The notes under the pieces: generated by a model
Databases searched by the model: none
What the model was told of the DNA's origin: nothing
The model's input: the letters and a program-made list of their open reading frames with translations, nothing else
Made by a program: the position numbers and the translations under genes
Origin: Hymenobacter guriensis
Lineage (GTDB): Bacteria > Bacteroidota > Bacteroidia > Cytophagales > Hymenobacteraceae
Direction: 5' to 3'
Assembly: GCF_015773195.1 (NCBI RefSeq)
Contig: NZ_JADWYK010000008.1
Coordinates: forward strand, 142,102-206,101
DNA: 64,000 nt
In this document: in pieces, positions 39,802 to 48,955 of the stretch
Layout of the letters: every line of letters begins with the position of its first letter
How positions within the stretch are numbered: the stretch's first letter is position 1

Positions 39802-40551
39802 ATGTCCATCCCTACAATTGAAACTTCGCCCCAGCCGTATGCCCGCCTGGGCGGCGCGCTCTACCTGGCTATTATCCTGTTCGGGGCGTTTGCGGAAGGG
39901 TTTGTCACCAGCAAGCTGATCGTGGGCGGTGATGCCGTGGCCACGGCCCGCAACATCCTGGCGGAGCCGGGGCTCTGGCGCCTCGGTGTGGCCGTCAACG
40001 TGCTGGTGGTGCTCTGCGCCGTGCCGCTACTATGGATTGAGTTTATGCTGCTGCGGCCCGTGAGCAAAAGCCTGGTACTGCTGGCGCTGCTGCTGAATGT
40101 GGTTTCCCTGGCCGTGGAGGCCGTCAGCAAGGTGTTTCTGCTTTTGGTACTGCCCACGCTGGAGAATACCGGCCACCTCAGCGGCCTTGGCTCCGGGCAG
40201 CTGCCCCTACTGGCCGGCCTGGCCCTTCGGTCGCATGATATTTCCTTCAACATTGCGCTTATCTTTTTCGGGGGCACCTGCCTGCTCAATGGCTACCTGA
40301 TTCGGAAGTCGGGCTATTTCCCACCCGTGCTGGGCGTACTGCTGCAGGTGGCGGGTGCGGGCTACCTGGTAGCCTGCTGTGCCGCGCTGTTTGCCCCGGC
40401 TCTGGCCGATATGCTCCTGCCCGGTATCCTGCTGCTGCCGCTGGTGGGCGAATCAGCCTTTTGCCTGTGGCTGCTGATTAAGGGCGTCAACCAGCAGAAG
40501 TGGCATGAGCGGGTACACGGGCCAGGCACCCGCGCCTTGGCAGTTGGCTAA
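39802..40551 (+). CDS. DUF4386 membrane protein
   Basis: A 249-residue integral membrane protein with about six spans. The opening PYARLGGALYLAIILFGAFA and the block NVVSLAVEAVSKVFLLLVLP match DUF4386, a family of unknown function common in Bacteroidota and Firmicutes. ATG 39802 begins just after the terminator of the previous operon, so the gene has its own promoter. It converges with the TrmH gene (13-bp gap between stops). Confidence 0.9.
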   Translation: MSIPTIETSPQPYARLGGALYLAIILFGAFAEGFVTSKLIVGGDAVATARNILAEPGLWRLGVAVNVLVVLCAVPLLWIEFMLLRPVSKSLVLLALLLNVVSLAVEAVSKVFLLLVLPTLENTGHLSGLGSGQLPLLAGLALRSHDISFNIALIFFGGTCLLNGYLIRKSGYFPPVLGVLLQVAGAGYLVACCAALFAPALADMLLPGILLLPLVGESAFCLWLLIKGVNQQKWHERVHGPGTRALAVG

Positions 40552-40564
40552 CACCCGCAACCGC

Positions 40565-41311
40565 CTACAGCTGCCGGAAGAAATTATCCAGCAGAATGCC
40601 GGCCGAAATAGCCACGTTCAGGCTTTCGGCCTGGCCCCGCCCGGGAATGTGCAGGCGGCGCGTGAGGCACTGGTGTACCTCGGGGCGGAGGCCGTGGCTT
40701 TCACTGCCCATCACCAGCACACCCCGGGGCGCCAGCGTGAGGTGATGCACGTTGTCGCCGGCCAGGTCGGCGCCGTAGATGGGCGCAGTGGCGGGCAGCG
40801 AAGCCAGCCAGGCTGGCAGCTCGCGCTGCCACACCGGCACGCGGGTGAAGGAGCCCATGGTGGCCGCCACGGTTTTGGGGTTCCAGGCATCGGTGCAGGT
40901 TTCGGAGCACACCACGCCCGCCAGCCCGTACCAGTCGGCCAGGCGGATGAGGGTGCCCAAGTTGCCCGGGTCGCGCACTTCATCCAGGGCCAGCAGCAGA
41001 TTATCGGTGGCGGCGGGCAGCGGTTTTTCGGTCGGAATGCGGGCTACGGCCAGGGCCGTGTTGTTGGTAGCCAGGGTACCCAGCTGGGTTAGCTCGGCTT
41101 CCGAAACCACCTCCACCGGTACGCCCGCAGGCACTTCCTCCCCGATTTTTGCGGCAAATTCGGCGGTCAGGAACACGCGTTCCGTTAGAAGTCCTGAACT
41201 TAGCAACTCCCGCACGCTCTTGCCGCCTTCTACCAGGAAGGCGCCGTGCCGCAGCCGGTACTTTTTCTGCTGCAGGGAGTGTACGTACTTGACAACTGCT
41301 TTTGACACCAT
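40565..41311 (-). CDS. TrmH-family (SpoU) RNA 2'-O-methyltransferase
   Basis: A 248-residue methyltransferase with an N-terminal substrate-binding domain (KYVHSLQQKKYRLRHGAFLV) and a SPOUT catalytic domain with the three TrmH motifs: DEVRDPGNLGTLIRLADW (motif 1, about 110-127), VLVMGSESHGL (motif 2) and ESLNVAISAGILL (motif 3, which forms the knot and binds SAM). It probably methylates a ribose in 23S rRNA or tRNA. The start at 41311 is divergent from, and nearly touches, the Omp85 gene. Confidence 0.94.
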   Translation of the reverse strand: MVSKAVVKYVHSLQQKKYRLRHGAFLVEGGKSVRELLSSGLLTERVFLTAEFAAKIGEEVPAGVPVEVVSEAELTQLGTLATNNTALAVARIPTEKPLPAATDNLLLALDEVRDPGNLGTLIRLADWYGLAGVVCSETCTDAWNPKTVAATMGSFTRVPVWQRELPAWLASLPATAPIYGADLAGDNVHHLTLAPRGVLVMGSESHGLRPEVHQCLTRRLHIPGRGQAESLNVAISAGILLDNFFRQL

Positions 41312-41322
41312 ATTCTTCTGTT

Positions 41323-43836
41323 GTGCTGTCTGCGCCCCGGCGAGTTATTTCCTGGCTGATTCTTGGATTGAGCCTGGCCGCGCTGCCGGGCTGCTCGCCC
41401 ACCCGGCTGCTGGCCCCCGGGCAAACCCTGCTGTACCGCGCCCGGCTGCAGGGCGCCAGGGAAGTGAATGCCGACCGGCTGGAAGCCTTGTACCAGCAAA
41501 AGCCCAATACCCGGTTTCCGCTGCCAAAGCTAGCAATCTATCAGCTGGGGCAATACTTCTACAACCCCGAGCGCCTGCAGCGGCAGCTGGAGGAAGAGCG
41601 CACCAGGTACGACTCGCTGATCCGGCTGGCCGGCCGCGACTCCGTGACGGTGGGCAACCTGCTGCTCAAGCGCGAAAAGCACACCCAGCGCCACCAGCTG
41701 GTGCTGAGCAAGGGCAACGCCCTCATGCGCATTGGCGAGGCCCCGGTGGTGTACGATTCGGCACTGACGGCCCGCACGGTAGAGCAGCTGGGCATTTTCC
41801 TTCGTTCCCAGGGTTATTTCCGCAGCCAGGCGCGGGCCGAGCAAACTGTGCGCGACCGGCGCGTGTCGGTGACCTACCACGTGGTGGAAAATGCCCCGTT
41901 CCGCTATGCCCAGCTCGACTACCACATTGGCGACACGCTGGTGGCGGGCGTGGTGCTAGCCGGCAACAAAAACTCCCTGCTGCATCTGGGCGACCGGTAC
42001 AACGAGGAAATTATTGGTCTGGAGCGCGCCCGGCTGGAAACCCTGCTCAAGAATGCCGGCTACTACGACTTCCGCCAGCAGTACGTGAGCCTGGAGGCCG
42101 ACACCAGCTTTGCCCCCGGCACCGTGCGCCTGCGCACCATTGTGGCTAACCCCGGCCCCGGTGAGCGGCACCGCGTGTACACCATCCGCCGCGTGAACGT
42201 GTTTACCGATGCCGGCACCACCCGCTTCGGGGTGAAGCGCGACACCGTGCGCCGCGACTCCATCAGCTTTCTGGCTTACCGGCACCGCTACAGCTCCAAG
42301 GTGCTCAACCAGCGCGTAGAAGTGCGTCCCGGCGCCCGCTACAGCCTTTCCAACACCCAGACCACCCAGCGCCAGCTCGCCGATCTGGATATGTTCCGCT
42401 TTAACAACGTGGTGTACCAGAAGGTGGCTGGCGACAGTGCCAGCGGTCTGGCCCGCCTCGATGCCAACATCTACGCCTCGCCCCTGAAGAAATTTCAGGA
42501 AACCACCGAGTTGGGCGCTACCTACTCGGCCGAGCAGCTTGGGCCCTTTGCCAACGTGCGGGTGAAAACGCGCAACCTGTTTGGTGGAGCCGAAATACTT
42601 GAAGTGAGCGTGCGGGCGGGCCTGGAAGGTCAGTACCGGCAAACCGTAGCCCCTGGGCAGGATAATACCTTTCTCACCACCCAGCTGGGCGGCAACGTGA
42701 GTCTGATTCTGCCGCAGTTTCTGGTACCCTGGCGCACCAACCGCTTCCTGACGCGCTACAACCCCAAAACCCGGATTTCCACTTCCTACACCTACGTAAA
42801 GCGCCCCGACTACACCCGCACCAATCTGGAGGGCAGCTACGACTATATCTGGCAGCGCAATGCGTACCAGCAGTACGTGGTAACGCCACTGAACGTGAGT
42901 TTGATTAATACCAGTAAGCTCGACTCAGCCTTTCGGGAATACCTAAAAACACTGGCCAACAACGGAGCCTTGCTGCGCAGCTTCAGTCGGCAGCTGGTGC
43001 CCAGCGCCAGCGCCACTTCGCTCTACAACAGCAACGACTTCAACCAGACCCGCAACGCCAGGTACTTCCGCGTAACTGCTGAAATAGGAGGCTTAGGACG
43101 GAGCCTCTACACCCGCCCTGACCCCAGCACGGGCGAACTGGAACTGGCCGGCATTTCCGTGCTCGACTACGCCCGCTTCAACGCCGACTACCGCCGCTAC
43201 TACCGCCTCACCCCCGCTACCTACTTGGCCTGGCGCCTGAACGGGGGCGTGGCGCACGCTCTTACCCGCACGAACTTTATTACGGATGGTAGAGCCAGCG
43301 CCTCGTATGCTATTCCCTACGACAAAAACTTCTTTGCCGGCGGGGGCTCCAGCCTGCGGGCCTGGCGTCCCCGGCGCCTCGGGCCGGGCTCCTACTTTGC
43401 GCCTCAGACCGATAAAAGCGGGAACCCGCTCTACGACAGTCGAGGCAAGCTTATCCAGGACGAGAATGTAGAGCAACCTGGCGAGCTGCTGCTGGAAGGC
43501 AGTGTGGAGTACCGGTTTCCCATCTACGACTACATTCACGGAGCCTTCTTTACTGATTTCGGCAACGTGTGGTCGTTGCGCACGGACGACCCGCGCGAGG
43601 GCGCCAATTTTGCCGTGAATCGCTTTTACCGGGAAATTGCCGTGGGCAGCGGTCTGGGCCTGCGCTTCGACTTCACTTTCCTGATTATCCGGCTGGACGT
43701 GGCGGCCAAGGTGTACGACCCCACCGCGCTGCCCGGCGACCGGTGGGCGCTGGGCCGCTTTGCGCTCTGGCGCAACGATGCCAAGCCCTGGCTGAACACG
43801 CCCACCGTCAACGTAGGCATCGGCTACCCGTTCTAA
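41323..43836 (+). CDS. BamA/TamA-like outer-membrane protein (Omp85 family)
   Basis: An 837-residue lipoprotein-like Omp85 protein: a signal (WLILGLSLAALPGC), helical/POTRA-type domains to about 400 (GIFLRSQGYFRSQARAEQTV; VLNQRVEVRPGARYSL..QLADLDMF) and a 16-strand barrel with the L6 motif region FFAGGGSSLRAWRPRRLGPG and the terminal strand TVNVGIGYPF ending in Phe. It probably inserts or exports proteins or lipids at the outer membrane. I use GTG 41323; TTG 41302 is also possible but would overlap the start of the divergent TrmH gene. A terminator follows. Confidence 0.92.
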   Translation: MLSAPRRVISWLILGLSLAALPGCSPTRLLAPGQTLLYRARLQGAREVNADRLEALYQQKPNTRFPLPKLAIYQLGQYFYNPERLQRQLEEERTRYDSLIRLAGRDSVTVGNLLLKREKHTQRHQLVLSKGNALMRIGEAPVVYDSALTARTVEQLGIFLRSQGYFRSQARAEQTVRDRRVSVTYHVVENAPFRYAQLDYHIGDTLVAGVVLAGNKNSLLHLGDRYNEEIIGLERARLETLLKNAGYYDFRQQYVSLEADTSFAPGTVRLRTIVANPGPGERHRVYTIRRVNVFTDAGTTRFGVKRDTVRRDSISFLAYRHRYSSKVLNQRVEVRPGARYSLSNTQTTQRQLADLDMFRFNNVVYQKVAGDSASGLARLDANIYASPLKKFQETTELGATYSAEQLGPFANVRVKTRNLFGGAEILEVSVRAGLEGQYRQTVAPGQDNTFLTTQLGGNVSLILPQFLVPWRTNRFLTRYNPKTRISTSYTYVKRPDYTRTNLEGSYDYIWQRNAYQQYVVTPLNVSLINTSKLDSAFREYLKTLANNGALLRSFSRQLVPSASATSLYNSNDFNQTRNARYFRVTAEIGGLGRSLYTRPDPSTGELELAGISVLDYARFNADYRRYYRLTPATYLAWRLNGGVAHALTRTNFITDGRASASYAIPYDKNFFAGGGSSLRAWRPRRLGPGSYFAPQTDKSGNPLYDSRGKLIQDENVEQPGELLLEGSVEYRFPIYDYIHGAFFTDFGNVWSLRTDDPREGANFAVNRFYREIAVGSGLGLRFDFTFLIIRLDVAAKVYDPTALPGDRWALGRFALWRNDAKPWLNTPTVNVGIGYPF

Positions 43837-43877
43837 GCTGCGTCGAGCCTGCTGGCTAATGGCTTAGGTGTTGACAC

Positions 43878-43908
43878 AGAGCATCCTGCTTAATGCGCAG
43901 GATGCTCT
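43878..43908 (+). terminator. Terminator of the Omp85 gene
   Basis: Perfect 12-bp arms AGAGCATCCTGC (43878-43889) and GCAGGATGCTCT (43897-43908) followed by ACTTTTTT. Confidence 0.85.
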
Positions 43909-43943
43909 ACTTTTTTAGCAGCAGCTTGGCTTTCCACATGTCC

Positions 43944-46133
43944 TCAATACGCCAGCAGCTCACGCAGGGCGGCGGCTACTTTGTCGGGGTTGGGCAGCAT
44001 TTGCTTTTCCAACTCCACGTTGAGGGCAATGGCGGGCAGGTTGGCGGCACCCAGCGTAAACACCGGCGCATCGAGCTGGCGGAAGCAGTGGCGCTGAATG
44101 CGGCCGGCCAGGCTTTCGGCGAAGGAGTTCAGCAAAGGCTCCTCCGTGAGTACCAGGGCTTTGCCGTGGCGCTGCACCGCCGCCTGCACAGCTTCCCAGT
44201 CCAGCGGATTGAGGGTGCGCAAGTCCAGGATTTCCACCTGACCGGGAAACTGGCGGCTGGCCGTTTTGGCCCAGTGCACACCCATGCCGTAGGTAATGAC
44301 CACGCAGGTTTCGCCACCGGCTAGCTTGTCGGGGGCGGCTTCCTGGGCTACGGCGGCCTGGCCCAGCGGAATCACATAGCCGGCGGCGGGCTCCACGGTT
44401 TTGGCATCTTCGGTGCCGGGCACCTTGCTCCAGTACAGGCCTTTGTGCTCCAGCATCACCACCGGGTTGGGGTCGAGGAAGGCGGAGCGCATCAGGCCTT
44501 TCATGTCAGCGGCATTGCTGGGGTACACCACCTTGATGCCGCGGATGGTGAGCAGCGTGCTTTCAATGGAGCCCGAATGATAGGGCCCGCCCCCGCCGTA
44601 GGCCCCGATGGGCACCCGAATCAGGCTTTGCACCGGAAACTGACCGTTGGAGAGGTAGCACGACTTGCTCAGCTCTTCCACCAGCTGGTTGAGAGCCGGC
44701 CAGATGTAGTCGGCAAACTGGATTTCGACTATGGCCTTGGCGCCCACGGCACTCATGCCGGCCGTGCTGCCCACTATGTAGGCTTCCTGAATGGGCGTGT
44801 TGAACACGCGGGCGTCGCCGTACTTCTTGGCCAGCAGCGCCGCCTCCCGGAACACTCCCCCCAGCTCCCCGCCCACGTCCTGACCGTAGAACAAGGCCTC
44901 GGGAAACTCCCGCAGAATATCATCCACCGCGTGCAGGGCGGCATCCACCATCAGGGCCTTGTCGGCGCCGGCGGGGCTCCGCTCCCCGGTTTCCTGGGTC
45001 ACGGCCGACGGGGCAAACTCGTGGTCGGCAAAGGTAGCCGGGTCGGGGTTGGGTGCCGCCAGGGCGCGCTGGTAGTCGGCCAGCACGGTGGCGCGGGCTT
45101 CTTCCCCCAGCTCCCGCAGCTCCTGCTCGGTAAAGTCGAGGGCCAGCAGCTGCTGGTGGAAGCGGGGCAAAGGGTCCTGGGTGGTGTGGTGGGCGAGGTT
45201 GTCGCCGCGGTACCACTCGCGCCGCACGCCGCTGGTGTGGTGGCCCAGCAGCGGGCACCGGGCGTGCACCAGCACCGGCCCCCGCCGCTGGCGCACGTAG
45301 TCGGCGGCCTCGCGCATCCCGGCATAGCTGGCCAGGAAATCGGCTCCGTCGAACTGCAGGCGGTGCAGGCCCTTGAAGCCAGCCGCAAACTCGTAGGCAT
45401 CCATGGAACGCATTTCGCGGCCCGTGGCCGAAATACCCCACTCGTTGTCCTGCACCAGATAGATGATAGGCAGCTGATGCAGGGCGGCCATCTGCAGGGC
45501 TTCGCTTACTTCGCCTTCGGTCATGGCGCCGTCGCCTATGGAGCAGAGCACCAGCGGCTTCGCCGTTGAATTAGTAATTAGTAAGGAAGAATGAGGAATT
45601 GTGTTTCCTTCAGTAGAAGTCCGCGTTTCTTTATCAGTCTTAATTACTGATTTCTCATTGCTAATTACCTCCTGTCCTTCCAGGTACTTGATGCCGTGAG
45701 CCATGCCGGTAGCCGGTATGGCCTGCATGCCCGTGGCCGAGCTTTGGTGCGGAATGGTGGGCAGGCCCGCCCGCCGCAGAGAAGGGTGGCTATAGTACGT
45801 GCGGCCGCCGGAAAACGGGTCGTCGCGCTTGGCCATCAGCTGCAGCATCAGCTCGTAGGGCGCGAGGCCCATGCCCAGCAGCATAGCATCGTCGCGGTAG
45901 TAAGGCGCGGCGTAGTCCTGGGGGCCGAGAATACTGGCCGCGGCCAGCTGAATGGCTTCGTGGCCGCGGGCCGTGGCGTGCACGTATTTAGCCGTTACGG
46001 CCTTGTTTTCCTCGTAGAGGCGGGCCATTTCATCGGCCGTGCGCATGAGCAGGTAGGCCCGGCGCAGCGTTTCCTGGTTGGGTAGGGCGGTGGTAAAATC
46101 GGTTTCCAGCTTGGGGGTGGCTTGGGGGAGCAT
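43944..46133 (-). CDS. Fused 2-oxoacid dehydrogenase E1 alpha/beta component
   Basis: A 729-residue thiamine-diphosphate enzyme in which the E1 alpha (about 20-360) and beta (about 395-729) chains are joined, as in the Bacteroidota branched-chain/2-oxoisovalerate or pyruvate-type dehydrogenases. The TPP motif is GDGAMTEGE (200-208) followed by DNEWG (229-233). The beta part has LFYGQDVGGELGGVF, EIQFADYIWPALNQLVEE and RVPIGAYGGGGPYHSGS. Residues about 156-191 are an AT-rich insert absent from the usual sequence between the helix ending KYLEGQE and the strand KPLVLCSIGDG. The exact substrate is not settled. The E2 and E3 genes are not adjacent. Confidence 0.93.
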   Translation of the reverse strand: MLPQATPKLETDFTTALPNQETLRRAYLLMRTADEMARLYEENKAVTAKYVHATARGHEAIQLAAASILGPQDYAAPYYRDDAMLLGMGLAPYELMLQLMAKRDDPFSGGRTYYSHPSLRRAGLPTIPHQSSATGMQAIPATGMAHGIKYLEGQEVISNEKSVIKTDKETRTSTEGNTIPHSSLLITNSTAKPLVLCSIGDGAMTEGEVSEALQMAALHQLPIIYLVQDNEWGISATGREMRSMDAYEFAAGFKGLHRLQFDGADFLASYAGMREAADYVRQRRGPVLVHARCPLLGHHTSGVRREWYRGDNLAHHTTQDPLPRFHQQLLALDFTEQELRELGEEARATVLADYQRALAAPNPDPATFADHEFAPSAVTQETGERSPAGADKALMVDAALHAVDDILREFPEALFYGQDVGGELGGVFREAALLAKKYGDARVFNTPIQEAYIVGSTAGMSAVGAKAIVEIQFADYIWPALNQLVEELSKSCYLSNGQFPVQSLIRVPIGAYGGGGPYHSGSIESTLLTIRGIKVVYPSNAADMKGLMRSAFLDPNPVVMLEHKGLYWSKVPGTEDAKTVEPAAGYVIPLGQAAVAQEAAPDKLAGGETCVVITYGMGVHWAKTASRQFPGQVEILDLRTLNPLDWEAVQAAVQRHGKALVLTEEPLLNSFAESLAGRIQRHCFRQLDAPVFTLGAANLPAIALNVELEKQMLPNPDKVAAALRELLAY
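45561..45668. repeat. Repeat-like AT-rich insertion inside the E1 coding sequence
   Basis: About 108 bp (36 codons), in frame, much AT-richer than the flanking gene. Its ends form an imperfect inverted repeat (TAATTAGTAATTAG and GAATGAGGAAT units at 45569-45600; AATTACTGATTTCTCATTG and CTAATTAC at 45642-45668). The encoded residues (VISNEKSVIKTDKETR...) do not resemble any E1 sequence. The open frame is kept, so the protein may still work. Confidence 0.6.
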
Positions 46134-46209
46134 AAGGGGTGGGTGGGGTAATGCTAGGGCGAAGGTACGAACCGGGCCTTTGCCACAGAAGACGGCCCAC
46201 CGCAGGCTG

Positions 46210-46217
46210 TATCTTTG
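46210..46217 (+). promoter_or_regulatory. Bacteroidota -7 box directly before the GNAT gene
   Basis: TATCTTTG matches TAnnTTTG and ends only 5 bp before ATG 46223. If used, transcription would begin at or next to the A of the start codon, giving a leaderless mRNA. Confidence 0.4.
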
Positions 46218-46222
46218 GCCCC

Positions 46223-46747
46223 ATGACTGCCGAACTACGCATTACGCCCGCCACGGCCGCTGACATTCTGGCCCTCGTGGAACTCGTGAACCGGGCCTAC
46301 CGCGGCGACGCCTCCCGCCAAGGCTGGACCACCGAGGCCCACCTGCTGGATGGGCAGCGCACCGACGCCGAAGACCTCCAAGACCTGAGTGCGGCCCCCG
46401 GCGCCACCTTCCTGCTGGCCCGCACCAGCGCCGGGCAGCTCATGGGCAGTGTCTACCTCAAGCCCCAGCTCCCCGACCTCTACCTGGGTATGCTGTCGGT
46501 GGAGCCTGGTCAGCAAGGCCTGGGCATCGGCAAGCTGCTGCTGGACGCGGCCGATATCCAGGCCCGGGCCCATTATTGCACCGGCATTCTGATTTCCGTC
46601 ATTACGGTGCGCGCCGAGCTGATTGCCTGGTACGAGCGGCACGGCTTCCAACGCACCGGCGAAACCCTGGCTTTTCCCACCGACACCCGCTTTGGCATTC
46701 CGCGCCAGCCGCTGGAGCTACTGCTGATGCGTAAGCAGTTGGTATAG
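46223..46747 (+). CDS. GNAT-family N-acetyltransferase
   Basis: A 174-residue acetyl-CoA-dependent acetyltransferase. The motif A region LYLGMLSVEPGQQGLGIGKLLL (about 92-113) contains the Q/R-x-x-G-x-G/A pyrophosphate loop (QQGLGIG), and motif B is WYERHGFQRTGETLAF. The substrate is unknown. ATG 46223 is preferred because the upstream frame is Arg/Cys-rich. It is divergent from the E1 gene. Confidence 0.9.
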   Translation: MTAELRITPATAADILALVELVNRAYRGDASRQGWTTEAHLLDGQRTDAEDLQDLSAAPGATFLLARTSAGQLMGSVYLKPQLPDLYLGMLSVEPGQQGLGIGKLLLDAADIQARAHYCTGILISVITVRAELIAWYERHGFQRTGETLAFPTDTRFGIPRQPLELLLMRKQLV

Positions 46748-46787
46748 CGCCATCCGACCTAAAGGGCTACGGCACCCAGTATGCTTG

Positions 46788-47819
46788 CTAATTGTTCAGC
46801 CACCATACTTCCTGCTGCACCGGCTCGCCAAGGGTGTAGGGCTGCCCGATGCGAGGCACCGTTACGGGAAGCTGAGCTTTATCGGCGGCGGGCAAAAGCC
46901 GCTGTACAGGCTCATTCCAGGGGTGGTAAGCCAGCATGAACTTAGCCCAGTGCACCGGCAGCAGCATTTTGGCACCCAGGTCCAGGGCCGCCTGGGCGGT
47001 TTCCTCGGGCAGCATATGGATGGGGTGCCAGCTGAGGTTGTACTGGCCGTTTTCGAGCAAGGCCAGGTCGAAGGGGCCGTACTGCCGGCCGATGGCCCGG
47101 AAGTGCGGACCGTAGCCACTATCCCCGCCCAGAAACAGGCGTGCACCATCCAACTGCAGCACGTAGGAGGCCCACAGGGTTTGCCGGGGCTTCAGGCTGC
47201 GGCCCGAGAAATGCTGGGCCGGGGTGGCCGTGAGCTGCACGCCCGGCACCGGCGTCGCGGTTTCGTGCCAGTTGAGTTCGGTAATCTGCCCGGGCGCGTA
47301 GCCCCAAGCCTGCAGGTGGCTGCCCACGCCCAGGGGCGTAACAACGTGGCGCACTTTCGCGCGCAGGGCTACTACGGTGGCGTAGTCGAGGTGGTCGTAG
47401 TGGTCGTGGGTGAGCACCAGCACGTCGATGGCGGGCATATCGGCGGCGGTGTAGGCATCGGCCCCGGCGAAGGCGCGCACGGCAAACGAGAAGGGCGAGG
47501 CAGCGCCACTGAACACGGGGTCCACCAGAATATTCAGCCCGTGGGCCTGAATCAGGTAGGACGAGTGCCCAAACCAGATGACGGTGGGCTGGCCCGTAGT
47601 GGGCAGGTGCAGGTTGGTGCGTACCGTGGGCAGCGGGCCGGTTGGCGCTACGGTGCGGGGCTTGCGCAGAAAGTCCACCAGCATCTTGCCCATGGGGGCT
47701 TCGCCGGGGCTGAAACGTACGCCTTCCAGGTTTTCAAACTGGCCGTTCTGGTAGTTCGACAGGCCGGTAAACCGGTCTTTCACTTGGCGGGAGGGGTTCT
47801 TCCCCAATACTTGCATCAT
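46788..47819 (-). CDS. MBL-fold metallo-hydrolase (UlaG/NAPE-PLD-like)
   Basis: A 343-residue metallo-beta-lactamase-fold enzyme. The zinc motif THDHYDHLD is at about 136-144, with the upstream FGHSSYLI and NILVDPVF blocks. Further ligands are expected in TPAQHFSGRS and in FLGGDSGYGPHF, and PVHWAKF carries the last His. The opening FTGLSNYQNGQFENLEGVRF is typical of the RomA/NAPE-PLD-like branch. The natural substrate is unknown. It converges with the GNAT gene. Confidence 0.92.
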   Translation of the reverse strand: MMQVLGKNPSRQVKDRFTGLSNYQNGQFENLEGVRFSPGEAPMGKMLVDFLRKPRTVAPTGPLPTVRTNLHLPTTGQPTVIWFGHSSYLIQAHGLNILVDPVFSGAASPFSFAVRAFAGADAYTAADMPAIDVLVLTHDHYDHLDYATVVALRAKVRHVVTPLGVGSHLQAWGYAPGQITELNWHETATPVPGVQLTATPAQHFSGRSLKPRQTLWASYVLQLDGARLFLGGDSGYGPHFRAIGRQYGPFDLALLENGQYNLSWHPIHMLPEETAQAALDLGAKMLLPVHWAKFMLAYHPWNEPVQRLLPAADKAQLPVTVPRIGQPYTLGEPVQQEVWWLNN

Positions 47820-47963
47820 AACGCAGGAGCCCTAAAAGCGGCTTTCAACGGTATAGACGCCGAACAGCTGGTTTTACTTTACCGGCCCCTACATTGCTGC
47901 ACCCGGCTTAGCTACCGTAGCGGCACCTTTGTACTTGGCCGGAGTGGCAGCGGCGGAAATTTC

Positions 47964-47971
47964 TACCTTTG
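47964..47971 (+). promoter_or_regulatory. Bacteroidota -7 box of hemF
   Basis: TACCTTTG matches TAnnTTTG, 24 bp before the hemF ATG at 47996. Confidence 0.45.
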
Positions 47972-47995
47972 CCGTTCGTTTCTGACTTCGCCGCT

Positions 47996-48955
47996 ATGGA
48001 TTTCACTTCCTCCACCTCCTTTCCCGAACCCACCGCTCAGCCCCGCTTCCGTGACACCGTGGAGCAGTGGATGCGCCAGTTTCAGGACTGGCTCTGCCGG
48101 CAGCTGGAAGCGGCCGACGGCACCGGCATGTTTCGGGAAGATGCCTGGGTGCACCACAGCGGTGGCGGGGGCCGAAGCCGGGTACTTACGGGCGGGCGGA
48201 TCATTGAAAAAGGTGGGGTAAACTTCTCGGCCGTGGAAGGGCAGATGAGCGAGGCGGCAGCCCGCGCCCTGCTTATGCCCGACCCCAACTACTTTGCCAC
48301 GGGTGTGTCGGTGGTGCAGCACCCGGGCAGCCCACTGGTGCCGATTTCCCACATGAACGTGCGCTACTTCGAGGCCGGCAACGGGGAAGCCTGGTTTGGC
48401 GGCGGGCTGGATCTGACGCCTATCTACGTGGATGAAGCCCAGGCCCGCTGGTTTCACCGGCAGATTAAGGAAATGTGTGACCAGCACACCCCTGCCTATT
48501 ATCCCCGCTTCAAGCAGTGGGCCGATGAGTACTTCTTTCTGCCCCACCGCCAGGAAACCCGCGGCATCGGCGGCATCTTCTTCGACCGGCTGACTGTGGG
48601 CAAGGAAGCCGACGCCGACAGCCTGTTTGCCTTTGTGCGCAGCGTGGGCGAGGTGTACGGCCGCACCTACTGCGAGCTACTGCGCCAGAACGCCGGCCAA
48701 CCCCACACCGAGCGGCAGAAGCAGTGGCAGCTGGTGCGCCGGGGCCGTTACGCCGAGTTCAACCTAGCCATTGACCGGGGCACCAAGTTCGGGCTGGAAA
48801 CCGGGGGCCGCACCGAGAGCATCCTGATGAGTCTGCCACCCCAGGCCGAGTGGCACTACAACTTCCCCATCGAGCCCGACTCCCCGGAGGAAGCTACCCA
48901 GCAGTGGCTGCGCAAGGGTGTTGATTGGCTAACTAATTCCCCCGCCACCGTTTGA
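47996..48955 (+). CDS. hemF: Oxygen-dependent coproporphyrinogen III oxidase
   Basis: A 319-residue cytosolic enzyme that oxidatively decarboxylates coproporphyrinogen III to protoporphyrinogen IX in aerobic heme synthesis. Family signatures are GGGGRSRVLTGGRIIEKGGV, PISHMNVRYFEAGNGEAWFG, GGGLDLTPIYV, the block RGIGGIFFDRL, and FNLAIDRGTKFGLETGGRTE followed by ILMSLPP. Length is normal. ATG 47996 follows a good -7 box. Its stop overlaps the start of the PAP2 gene. Confidence 0.97.
   Translation: MDFTSSTSFPEPTAQPRFRDTVEQWMRQFQDWLCRQLEAADGTGMFREDAWVHHSGGGGRSRVLTGGRIIEKGGVNFSAVEGQMSEAAARALLMPDPNYFATGVSVVQHPGSPLVPISHMNVRYFEAGNGEAWFGGGLDLTPIYVDEAQARWFHRQIKEMCDQHTPAYYPRFKQWADEYFFLPHRQETRGIGGIFFDRLTVGKEADADSLFAFVRSVGEVYGRTYCELLRQNAGQPHTERQKQWQLVRRGRYAEFNLAIDRGTKFGLETGGRTESILMSLPPQAEWHYNFPIEPDSPEEATQQWLRKGVDWLTNSPATV

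Noticed and set aside
44445..45569. 374-codon plus-strand frame opposite the E1 dehydrogenase
   Set aside because: Antisense shadow; the minus frame has the TPP motif and family blocks.
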